Shown here: positions 42,216 through 49,831 of the stretch, one piece after another | How positions within the stretch are numbered: the first letter of the stretch is position 1 | Layout: every line of letters starts with the position of its first letter | From: Moorena bouillonii PNG | GTDB lineage: Bacteria; Cyanobacteriota; Cyanobacteriia; Cyanobacteriales; Coleofasciculaceae | Assembly: GCF_001942495.1 (NCBI RefSeq) | Contig: NZ_MKZS01000001.1 | Coordinates: 398,300 to 462,299 of the forward strand | DNA length: 64,000 nt | Direction: 5' to 3' | Made by a program: the position numbers and the translations under genes | The notes under the pieces: generated by a model | Databases searched by the model: none | The model's input: only the letters and a program-made list of their open reading frames with translations | Told to the model about the DNA's origin: nothing

Positions 42216-44480
42216 ATGGTGAGTCAGTTTTGGCAGCGTCTTGAGGCCAAGCCATTGCCTCCTACAGAGGAGTCGATTTCGTTAAGGGTGTTGGTGCAGG
42301 CACTGGTAGTAGTAGGAATTGTGGCTGTTGATGTGGCCGCATCTACCTTCTGGAGTCTTTGGGCAGTACCCTTAAGTATTGTGGGAGCAACCTGGAGTTG
42401 GTATCGTCGTCGCCAACGTAACATTGCTCTGAAATTCTTGCTGGCATTGGGGATGTTGCTGGCATTGGGAGCCTTTTTGGGCAATGTGTTCAGTCAGCTC
42501 AATGATACCCGCTTGGCTCTAGCTCAGTTGTTAGTTCAGCTGCAGATTCTCCATAGCTTTGACTTGCCCCGCCGCAAGGATTTGGGCTATTCGATGGTAA
42601 TTGGGCTAATCCTGTTGGGGGTCGCTGGTACTGTGAGTCAGACTCTGGCGTTTGCCCCTCTGTTGTTAGTATTTTTAGCGATCGCATTACCGGTTCTTGT
42701 CCTGGATTACCAGTCACGCTTGGGTATATCTACGGCTAAAAAAAGTAAAAAATTATACGGTTTTACTCCCAACTACTCACCCATACCCCTAAAGCGTCTC
42801 ATTTTATTTATTGGTGTAATTATAGCGCTAGGGTTAACCATTTTTGCTCTGATGCCTCGTTTCCCTGGCTATCAAATCCAGATGTATCCCGTCAGTGCTC
42901 CTGGGGAAATGGCAAACCGGAGATTTGATTCACAAAATAGGTTAATTGTTAACCCTGGCTATGTGAGCGAAGGGAAACAGCAAGGGGAAAATGGTAGTGG
43001 TGGCTCTCAAAACGCTACGGGTGCTGGTGAGTTGGATCAGACATTTTACTATGGCTTTAATAGCAAGATTAACCAGAATCTGCGGGGAGAACTGAAACCT
43101 AAGGTAGTGATGCGGGTGCGTTCTCAAGCACCGGGATTTTGGCGAGTGCTAGCGTTTGACCACTACACGGGTCAGGGTTGGGAAATTTCTCGGGATAATC
43201 AAGTCCAGAAAATAACTCGACCAAGCTGGTCCTATCGCTTCCAACTCTTACCTGCCTTGATCACAGGTCAAACCAAAAAGGTAATTCAAACCTACACAGC
43301 TGTATCAGAACTGCCGAATCTGATTCCCGCTTTGGCCTATCCGAAGGAATTGTTCTTTCCGTCGCGGGAAATCGGTATTGGACCAGAAGGCAGTTTGCGA
43401 TCGCCTTTAGGTTTATTAGAAGGACTGACCTATACCGTAATATCAGAAGTTCCATTTCGCGATCGCACTAAGTTGCAGCAAGCTGGGGATAACTACCCCA
43501 AGTCGATTCAAAACTACTATCTGGATATTCCCCCCCAAATTGCAGTGAGGGTCAGGCAACGTACTGAAGAACTCCTAGCCACTTCAGAGAAACCTATAAC
43601 CTCTTCCTATGAAAAAGCCTTGTATCTAGCCCAGGCGGTTAAGCAGCGTTATCGCCTCCCCCAAGACCCCTCACAATTCCCTTTTTTAGAAGAAAATCAA
43701 GATTTGGTGGAAGCCTTTCTCTTCAAGTATCAAGGTGGTTATCCTGACCACTTCTCCACCACCCTCACGATTATGCTCCGTTCCATAGGCATCCCAGCCC
43801 GATTAGTGGCTGGATTTGGCACTGGCGAATTTAACCCCTTTACCGGGTTTTACATCGTCCGGAATACTGATGCCTATGCCATGACTGAGGTTTATTTCCC
43901 TAAATACGGTTGGTTTGCCTTTGACCCCATCCCAGGTCATGAATTGCTGCCCCCCTCCGTCGAGCAATATCAAACTTTTAGTGTCTTGCGCCAGTTTTGG
44001 CAGTGGGTAGCAGGTTGGCTCCCCTCACCAATCACTGGTTTACTGAGCAACCTATGGCATTTCACTATTGGTAGCATTATCCGAGTATTTGTTGGATTGT
44101 GGAAGATGGTATCTAGTGGTTGGTTAGGTATGTTGAGCGGCTTGATATTAGCGATCGCATTTGGTTTTCTGAGCTGGCTAGGTTGGCATCAGTGGAAAAA
44201 GTGGCGCTATCGTTTCTGGTTGGCAACATTGCCACCAATGGAACAGATTTACCAGCAAATGATCAAGATTTTAGCAACCAAAGGGTATGTCAAACATCCG
44301 ACTCAAACTCCCCTAGAGTACGCTAGCTGTATAGGTCAAGACCAGCCTCAAGCATCCGCTGAGGTCATTGAGCAGATTTCCCATGCTTATATCCGTTGGC
44401 GTTATGGAGATCACAGACCTAATATTAAACAACTGCGGCAGCGACTGAAGCAGTTGAGCAAAAATAGGTTTAATTTTTAA
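42216..44480 (+). CDS. TgpA-like membrane protein with inactive transglutaminase domain
   Basis: A 754-residue protein in the TgpA plan. The first 210 residues hold a DUF3488-type bundle of six or more helices. A periplasmic transglutaminase-like domain lies at about 380-600, another membrane helix near 640 (GWLGMLSGLILAIAFGFLSW), and a DUF4129 tail (QIYQQMIKILATKGYVKHPT, QTPLEYA). The expected catalytic Cys is Pro510 (GGYPDHFS instead of RGYCxHFA) and the expected His is Tyr554 (DAYAMTEV instead of DAHAWVEV); only Asp570 remains. The fold around it (LTIMLRSIGIPARLVAGF) is well kept, so this looks like a maintained pseudoenzyme rather than a decaying gene. The DUF4129 tail links it to the MoxR module 10 kb away. 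Confidence 0.85.
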   Translation: MVSQFWQRLEAKPLPPTEESISLRVLVQALVVVGIVAVDVAASTFWSLWAVPLSIVGATWSWYRRRQRNIALKFLLALGMLLALGAFLGNVFSQLNDTRLALAQLLVQLQILHSFDLPRRKDLGYSMVIGLILLGVAGTVSQTLAFAPLLLVFLAIALPVLVLDYQSRLGISTAKKSKKLYGFTPNYSPIPLKRLILFIGVIIALGLTIFALMPRFPGYQIQMYPVSAPGEMANRRFDSQNRLIVNPGYVSEGKQQGENGSGGSQNATGAGELDQTFYYGFNSKINQNLRGELKPKVVMRVRSQAPGFWRVLAFDHYTGQGWEISRDNQVQKITRPSWSYRFQLLPALITGQTKKVIQTYTAVSELPNLIPALAYPKELFFPSREIGIGPEGSLRSPLGLLEGLTYTVISEVPFRDRTKLQQAGDNYPKSIQNYYLDIPPQIAVRVRQRTEELLATSEKPITSSYEKALYLAQAVKQRYRLPQDPSQFPFLEENQDLVEAFLFKYQGGYPDHFSTTLTIMLRSIGIPARLVAGFGTGEFNPFTGFYIVRNTDAYAMTEVYFPKYGWFAFDPIPGHELLPPSVEQYQTFSVLRQFWQWVAGWLPSPITGLLSNLWHFTIGSIIRVFVGLWKMVSSGWLGMLSGLILAIAFGFLSWLGWHQWKKWRYRFWLATLPPMEQIYQQMIKILATKGYVKHPTQTPLEYASCIGQDQPQASAEVIEQISHAYIRWRYGDHRPNIKQLRQRLKQLSKNRFNF

Positions 44481-44498
44481 AGTTGAATGTTAAAGGTT

Positions 44499-44532
44499 GC
44501 TTGTTCGCGTAGCGTGGCCTTTTGGCCAAGGT
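44499..44532. repeat. ACGCTACGCGAAC repeat unit (reverse orientation)
   Basis: GTTCGCGTAGCGTGGCCTTT followed by TGGCCAAGG is the inverted form of the 31-bp repeat seen at 31603-31664. It lies 20 bases after the TgpA-like stop. Confidence 0.85.
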
Positions 44533-44608
44533 CAAAAGTCAACGGTCAACACTAAACGGTCAATAAAAAGACTTTTGCTTTAACGGGGTTCATCTCAGTA
44601 TTTATCTA

Positions 44609-45496
44609 ATGACTGTTCTTCTACCTGCTGTCTTTTCGGTCGGTTTAATTATCCTGATTGGATTTATTGCTGGTCGCACTTTGTCTCTGGACAAGCAAAC
44701 TCTTTCTCAGCTATCTCTTTATATTCTCGTACCAGCGTTGATAGCAGACAGCTTGTATCGGACAACACTGTCTACCGAAAGCACCACTGGTTTAGTCGCT
44801 GGCTTGATCATCACCGCTGTGTTGCTTTACCTACTGAGTTGGGGATTAGGCAAACTTTTGAAATTACCGGCGATTATCCAAAAAAGCTTTATGGTTGCTG
44901 CTATTTTTCCCAATGCTGGAAACCTGGGGCTTCCTCTCAATTCCTTTGCCTTTGGTACACCGGGTTTAGAACGCGCTATAGTATACATGATCACAGCTGC
45001 CTTGTTGATGTTTGCCATTTGTCCAGCCTTGCTTAAAGGGGGTAGCATTAGTTCTGGAGTGCGCTTAACCCTAAAACTACCGCTACTCTGGGCAATGCTG
45101 GTAGGATTAACCTGGCGTTTATTGGGCTTAAAACTGCCTTTAGGGCTAGATAAGGGTATTCACCAGTTGGGTATGGCAGCAATCCCTATCGATTTAATTG
45201 TGTTGGGGATACAATTGTCGCGCACCCGTTTGGTGATAGGACGGTATGAGGTACTTGCGACTACCTTGCGTTTGTTGGTAGCTCCCCTCATTGCCCATAC
45301 CGTTGGTCAAGCATTGGGACTGGAGGGATTAAATTTACAGGTGTTGGTGTTACAAAGTGCCATGCCTGTAGCAATTAGTACGGTAGTTTTGGTCACTGAG
45401 TTTGGGGGAGATGCTCCCTTAGTAGCACGGACAGTGGTTTTGTCTACCTTAGTGAGTTTCCTTTCTCTTCCCCTAGTTTTGTGGGCGACTACTTAG
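44609..45496 (+). CDS. AEC-family transporter (auxin efflux carrier-like)
   Basis: A 295-residue protein with about ten membrane helices. The N-terminal repeat contains LSLYILVPALIADSLYRTTL (helix 2, Pro kink), a middle AAIFPNAGNLGLPLNSFAFG with the conserved Asn-x-Gly-x-x-Gly-x-Pro of the AEC family, and the C-terminal half repeats the bundle with QSAMPVAISTVVLVTEFGGD. AEC proteins export auxin or carboxylates from the cell; the substrate is unknown. About 300 residues is normal. The neighbourhood gives no clue. Confidence 0.87.
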   Translation: MTVLLPAVFSVGLIILIGFIAGRTLSLDKQTLSQLSLYILVPALIADSLYRTTLSTESTTGLVAGLIITAVLLYLLSWGLGKLLKLPAIIQKSFMVAAIFPNAGNLGLPLNSFAFGTPGLERAIVYMITAALLMFAICPALLKGGSISSGVRLTLKLPLLWAMLVGLTWRLLGLKLPLGLDKGIHQLGMAAIPIDLIVLGIQLSRTRLVIGRYEVLATTLRLLVAPLIAHTVGQALGLEGLNLQVLVLQSAMPVAISTVVLVTEFGGDAPLVARTVVLSTLVSFLSLPLVLWATT

Positions 45497-45603
45497 TTAG
45501 TATTGATGCATTAATAAGAGCTAAACTAGAGAATCTACGGACATAGAACTGTAAAAGATTTAACAGGATCAGTAATTATCTGGATTACGAAAGCTAGGTT
45601 AAT

Positions 45604-46211
45604 TTGTCATCGTTACATACAGAGATTGTTTCTCTAAAACAAATCGTTAAGGAGCAGATAGCATCAACCGAGTCCCCTAACCGAAAATGTTTAGGTCAAG
45701 GCTTGGATGCATCAGCGAAGAGAATTGAAAATGCGATGTTCCTTCGGAACCGCTTCGCGATTGACCGTTCGCAGCAGCGTCGGGCAAAGCCTGAAAGGTC
45801 ACGCTACGCGATGTTCCTTCGGAACCGCTACGCGAACGCAAAATCTACTACATCTGATAGACCATCCTTTTGAACTAGCGCTTTGTGAATTAAAAGCAGT
45901 TATGAATACTCAACTTGCCAGCCCACCTGCTCAACACGACAATTTAAATATCCCTACTCCCCATACCTCATGTGAAGAAGAAGGTATTGTTACCGATACA
46001 ATTGAGGAGAATGGCAGTATTACCACCTTCGCCATCGCAGAAAAAGGGGGTGCAAGCACAAAGCGCCTTGTTAGAAGAAGGGGCAGACCTGCTCGAAGCT
46101 TTGAGTAACAACTTAACTGCTATCGAACACAAACAAAATCTCTCAGGCATTCATCTTGAACCATTGTCAGTGGAAAGAATCTCAATATTGGCACACTTGC
46201 CAATTTTTTAG
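45604..46211 (+). pseudogene. Degraded coding region filled with palindromic repeats
   Basis: Three overlapping readings in different frames look like pieces of one former gene: LHTEIVSLKQIVKEQIASTE; then LIDHPFELALCELKAVMNTQ; then, after a shift, QSALLEEGADLLEALSNNLT and IEHKQNLSGIHLEPLSVERI. Between the first two (45733-45840) lie two copies of GCGATGTTCCTTCGGAACCG with ACGCTACGCGA units. I cannot name the original protein. The call rests only on local coding character and on the order of fragments. Confidence 0.3.
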
Positions 46212-46231
46212 TAATTATAAAGATTAGGGAA

Positions 46232-46384
46232 TATAGCAATCCTAAACAGTTCTTACTCAGAAGCGATGCAGTCGCTCATGGGGGTTTCACCCACTCGCGC
46301 TTTGCATGGCTGACACTGAACAACTCAGAACTGAGCACTATTTTTAACGAAAGTATTGTTCACAAATGAATTAGGATTGCTATA
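46232..46384. mobile_element. 153-bp element with 14-bp perfect terminal inverted repeats
   Basis: TATAGCAATCCTAA (46232-46245) and TTAGGATTGCTATA (46371-46384) are exact inverted repeats. The interior has no frame and contains a GCGATGCAGTCGCTCATGGG unit of a repeat common in this kind of genome. No target duplication is clear. It fits a small non-autonomous element or a processed repeat. Confidence 0.6.
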
Positions 46385-46731
46385 GGGAGGAATGTCGCCC
46401 TCAAGGGGTGAGCAATCCACTAACAACTCCCTGATCCATTAGCAGCTTATGCTTGCAGCATTTAGGCAATTTGTCAATAGGGTGCAGTATATCTTCGGAG
46501 TAATATCAGGATGCATTTAACTATAAAATTTCCCTGTGTTCAGGGAAATAGAGCTTATATTATACCCAAATTAAATTGGCTTAGAGGGTGTTTGAAAATC
46601 CCAAATTTTTACCAAACAAAGTATGATATTGACTTGATTAGCCACACTATTATCTAGTAAACCGAAACAAAAAAAGAACTTGGGTAATCAGCAGAACAGT
46701 ATAAATACTAGTTCGTTTTGTTTGGCAATAG
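46385..46731. other. Leader region of the ATP-grasp gene
   Basis: About 350 bases, A/T-rich, with a small palindrome TTTCCCTGtgttCAGGGAAA (46530-46549) that could be a stem-loop. I looked for a short peptide gene that could be a substrate of the ATP-grasp enzyme and found none. Confidence 0.5.
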
Positions 46732-47646
46732 ATGAATATTTTAATTTTGGGCAATCCTGAAGATACTCACGCTGCACATATCAACCATGCTCTGACTAAG
46801 GCTGGAGGCAAGACAAACTATCTTGACACTTCTCTGTTTCCTACTAAATTACGACTATCTTGGCAGCCACACACTAAAGATGGAATTCTCACCCTATCCG
46901 ATGGATATCAATTACGTCTGAGAGATATTCGTAGCATCTTTTGGCGTAATTTTTCCGGAGTTCAAATTCCCCCAATCAAAAATCCATTACAGCATAGAGT
47001 TGCTTTTAATGATGCTATGAGTACCCTAAGAACGTTGATGCAAGGAACCTCAATTCACTGGGTAAACTCATGGCAAGCTTATCAATTGCATAAGGAAAAA
47101 CCTCTACAATTGAGCAAAGCTGAACAAATGGGTGTAACTATTCCCCATACTCTCATTAGTAATGATCCAGACGCTATCATTAAGTTTACGAAGTCTTGTA
47201 AGCAAGTAATTTTTAAGCCAGTCTATGGTGGTGCTCATGTCAAGTTTTTAACAGAACAACATCTACAACCTGAACGACTAAACTTAGCCCTGCGGCTTTC
47301 TCCTATAACTATACAGGAGTATATCCCTGGTACAAATATTCGCACCTATGTAATTGGGAACTCGATGTACTCGGCAGAAATTCGCTCCAAGTCTCTTGAC
47401 TTTCGAGAAGATATCGATGCTCAATTGATTCCGGTCAGGCTGCCAAAGACCGTCCAAGAGCAGTGTAAAGCTATCACTAAAGCGTTTTGGCTCCAGTGGA
47501 CGGCCATTGACTGGCGTTTAAAGCCAAATGGTGAATACGTGTTTCTTGAAGCTAACCCCAGTCCGATGTTTTTACACTTTGAGCAACAAACTGGTTTCCC
47601 TATCACCCAAGAATTAGTTAATCTTCTGATGAGTGATATCAATTGA
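46732..47646 (+). CDS. ATP-grasp ligase (RimK/MvdD-like)
   Basis: A 304-residue protein. The N-terminal domain (MNILILGNPEDTHAAHINHA; RDIRSIFWRNFSGVQIPPI) resembles the pre-ATP-grasp part of RimK and graspetide ligases. The ATP-grasp domain has VIFKPVYGGAHVKFL (ATP-binding Lys and Gly-rich loop), ITIQEYIPGTNIRTYVIGNS (substrate/ATP Glu and Arg) and the metal-binding AIDWRLKPNGEYVFLEANPS with Glu and Asn. Such enzymes form amide or ester bonds on peptides, proteins or amino acids. No precursor peptide, acetyltransferase or transporter is next to it, so it is not a standard microviridin cluster. The substrate is unknown. The ATG at 46732 begins the conserved strand. Confidence 0.82.
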   Translation: MNILILGNPEDTHAAHINHALTKAGGKTNYLDTSLFPTKLRLSWQPHTKDGILTLSDGYQLRLRDIRSIFWRNFSGVQIPPIKNPLQHRVAFNDAMSTLRTLMQGTSIHWVNSWQAYQLHKEKPLQLSKAEQMGVTIPHTLISNDPDAIIKFTKSCKQVIFKPVYGGAHVKFLTEQHLQPERLNLALRLSPITIQEYIPGTNIRTYVIGNSMYSAEIRSKSLDFREDIDAQLIPVRLPKTVQEQCKAITKAFWLQWTAIDWRLKPNGEYVFLEANPSPMFLHFEQQTGFPITQELVNLLMSDIN

Positions 47647-47674
47647 GTCCTGAGTCGGAAAGTGCTGAGTTCCG

Positions 47675-47724
47675 ACTCAACAGTTAAAAGTTAATAGTCA
47701 ACAGTCAACAGTCAACGGTTTACA
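47675..47724. repeat. Short heptamer array (AACAGTC)
   Basis: After the ATP-grasp stop there are TTAAAAGTTAATAGTC and then three AACAGTC units followed by AACGGTT. Another of the 7-bp arrays in the window. Confidence 0.7.
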
Positions 47725-48152
47725 ACATTAGTATTAGACTTACAAGCTAAGGTGTGAAAACCATTCATGACATGAACCGTTGGAGTATCGGGTGTGGGTA
47801 TTGTGTACCAATCATTCTCCGATTCTTCTCGGCTAATTATACTACCCTGGGAATCGTATTGTTCAAAACGCGATGTACGTATGGAACGCTCAGGGCAATT
47901 AACTTGAACCGTGATAATGGCAGAATACACTCCTGGTTCGAGAGGATTACCAAATACTATCCTACTATCAAAGGAGTGGATGGGATTGCCCATTTTATCA
48001 GTGGTGCTGACCAAAGAATCGATATCGAAGTAGTGGATATTTCCTGTCTGAGCATTTGACATGACTCTGACCCAACGCCTTGATTTTGTCTGAGCTATAG
48101 CAGTCTGACACAGGCAAGCGATCGCAGATAAGATTAACAGAAATTTCCCCAT
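47712..48152 (-). CDS. Secreted hypothetical protein (surface-adhesin-E-like)
   Basis: I start it at 48152, where MGKFLLILSAIACLCQTAIA reads as a signal peptide with cleavage after AIA; an upstream in-frame extension has no signal-peptide logic. The mature part of about 125 residues has the pattern WVRVMSNAQTGNIHYFDIDS followed by a beta-rich section (SFDSRIVF; YSAIITVQVNCPERSIRTSR) with two Cys that could pair. This resembles small cyanobacterial proteins with a surface-adhesin-E type domain. Its first codons (ATGGGGAAATTTC) are copied at 49832 and 51424 as part of the tandem duplication of the neighbouring esterase gene. Confidence 0.65.
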   Translation of the reverse strand: MGKFLLILSAIACLCQTAIAQTKSRRWVRVMSNAQTGNIHYFDIDSLVSTTDKMGNPIHSFDSRIVFGNPLEPGVYSAIITVQVNCPERSIRTSRFEQYDSQGSIISREESENDWYTIPTPDTPTVHVMNGFHTLACKSNTNVVNR

Positions 48153-48250
48153 AGAATTTACCAATAGTAGTATCAAACTATTAAGTATCAATTTAGTATC
48201 AACGGTGACAGCTCGGAAAGCTGCCACTGTGTTATAGTTAATAGTAAACT

Positions 48251-49486
48251 CTAGCAGGATTTATTTAACTGTTTCCGAAACAACCAGGCCAGCCCTATCA
48301 CTCCTAAGGAGGCAGAAGACACTGGTTCTGGTACAGACTTAGACTCAGCCTTGTCTAGGGACTTCAATGCGGCTATTTTGGGCTCAGCCTTGTCTAGGGA
48401 CTTCAATGCGGCTATTTTGGGCTCAGCCTTGTCTAGGGACTTCAATGCGGCTATTTTGGGCTCAGCCTTGTCTAGGGACTTCAATGCGGCTAAGGTGGAT
48501 TCCCCTAGGATCTGATTGGCAGCTGTGGTTAGGTGGAAGCTATCCCAGAATAAAAACTCGTCTGGATTAGCACAGGCAATTAACTTTACATTTAAGCATT
48601 TTTCCGTCACATTCGTGAAACCAAAGTTTCCAGGATTGGCCAACATCTGATTAAATAGGTCATACTTATCAAACGATATCAGGTTAATGTCAGGTAATGA
48701 TTGGCTCAAAACGTTAAGGGTGGAGTCCAACACAGAGTTATGCTGCTCGGTCAAATCCGTGAGGCGAGTCGATAATACACTACCTGGCCTGAGTCTTGGA
48801 GGCATCTTTCCCAAATCCGCTAAGTTAAGCACTAGGAAATTGCGAGCACCAAAGTTATACAGGGAGTTCAGTGCTGTCTCTATATTGCCTACGACCTGAG
48901 TCGGATTAGGAGGGTCAAAAGTCCGGTAATCATTGCTACCCGCCCACAGAATATAGAGGGCGTTGGGGTCAGCCATCTGATCAGATACAATCAGGTCATT
49001 GGTAAACCCTGCGACTTGGGTGAGTAATCCCGGTAAGCCTCCGAACTCACCAATACCACCGAATCCGGTTTCAGCACCACCAAAAGCAAAGTTGACGCTT
49101 TGATTAGTCGTCGCACCATTGAAGAAAAAACTCGCCCGAGGGCCATCGGGAGTGATAGTGATTGGAGAAAGTATCGGGACATTCGGTAACAGCACCGACA
49201 AGTCAGTAGATGGCTTCACCTCTATGTCCAAAGCATCTGCTAGATAATCTACCCAGATCGGACCATTGCTAAAACGTCCCTCAAAGTAGGGTAGACTCTG
49301 GGGAGTGATGGGAATGATGGGATTTACCTGATTGCGTGCCTTACTGAGATTGAAGACATTGCCAGGATCCGATAGGCTATCACCAAACACATAAAGATTA
49401 CTGAAATCTAAATCATATGCCCTAGCTTCAGAGGGCAACATTAAAGTTAATAGAGAAAATCCGAAGGCCGTAATTGCGTTTTTCAT
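48251..49486 (-). CDS. SGNH/GDSL esterase with PEP-CTERM tail, copy A
   Basis: A 411-residue secreted hydrolase. The signal peptide is MKNAITAFGFSLLTLMLPSE. Block I is VFGDSLSDPGN (nucleophile Ser37), the GxND block is LWAGSNDYR, and the catalytic Asp/His pair is DSFHLTT. The C-terminus is VPEP followed by a hydrophobic helix (SLGVIGLAWLF) and a basic end, a PEP-CTERM sorting signal for exosortase. Just before it are three exact 13-residue repeats (AALKSLDKAEPKI) and part of a fourth, absent from the other copies. The enzyme likely cleaves esters of lipids or glycans at the cell surface. It is the lowest-coordinate member of three tandem copies and appears intact. Confidence 0.88.
   Translation of the reverse strand: MKNAITAFGFSLLTLMLPSEARAYDLDFSNLYVFGDSLSDPGNVFNLSKARNQVNPIIPITPQSLPYFEGRFSNGPIWVDYLADALDIEVKPSTDLSVLLPNVPILSPITITPDGPRASFFFNGATTNQSVNFAFGGAETGFGGIGEFGGLPGLLTQVAGFTNDLIVSDQMADPNALYILWAGSNDYRTFDPPNPTQVVGNIETALNSLYNFGARNFLVLNLADLGKMPPRLRPGSVLSTRLTDLTEQHNSVLDSTLNVLSQSLPDINLISFDKYDLFNQMLANPGNFGFTNVTEKCLNVKLIACANPDEFLFWDSFHLTTAANQILGESTLAALKSLDKAEPKIAALKSLDKAEPKIAALKSLDKAEPKIAALKSLDKAESKSVPEPVSSASLGVIGLAWLFRKQLNKSC
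48351..48492. repeat. 39-bp tandem repeat inside GDSL copy A
   Basis: Three identical 39-bp units (48351-48389, 48390-48428, 48429-48467) plus a partial fourth, each starting TTGTCTAGGGACTTCAATGC. Because 39 is divisible by 3, the frame is kept and 13 residues are repeated in the linker before the PEP-CTERM. Perfect identity points to a very recent expansion. Confidence 0.92.
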
Positions 49487-49831
49487 TTTTGATTGTCTGT
49501 GATTGTGTGCAGCCCTTTCAAGCCAAAACTAAAAACCTACAGACATAGAGTACTGGTTTTGGGTGACCCTCTTTATTAAGAGCTGGCAAAATTTTTGGAT
49601 TATAGTATAAATAAAAAGTAAAGTATTACAATAACTTTAATCAGAGTATATGCTTTTTTCATAGTAATGAGGTACACACGATTATTCTCCTATTCCCAAT
49701 TCCGAAGTTCCCTCTTATGACTTCCCTACTCCCTGCTACCTTTTGAAGTTATCAATCCTACTTATTAGTTATTATTGAAAGTTTCATAAAATTCTAATTT
49801 TTGCTTAACTATTCTATGATTAAGCAACGCC

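Noticed and set aside
46232-47646. Microviridin/graspetide gene cluster
   Set aside because: I looked on both sides of the ATP-grasp gene for a short precursor with a Thr/Ser and Asp/Glu-rich core and for a second ligase or transporter and found none.
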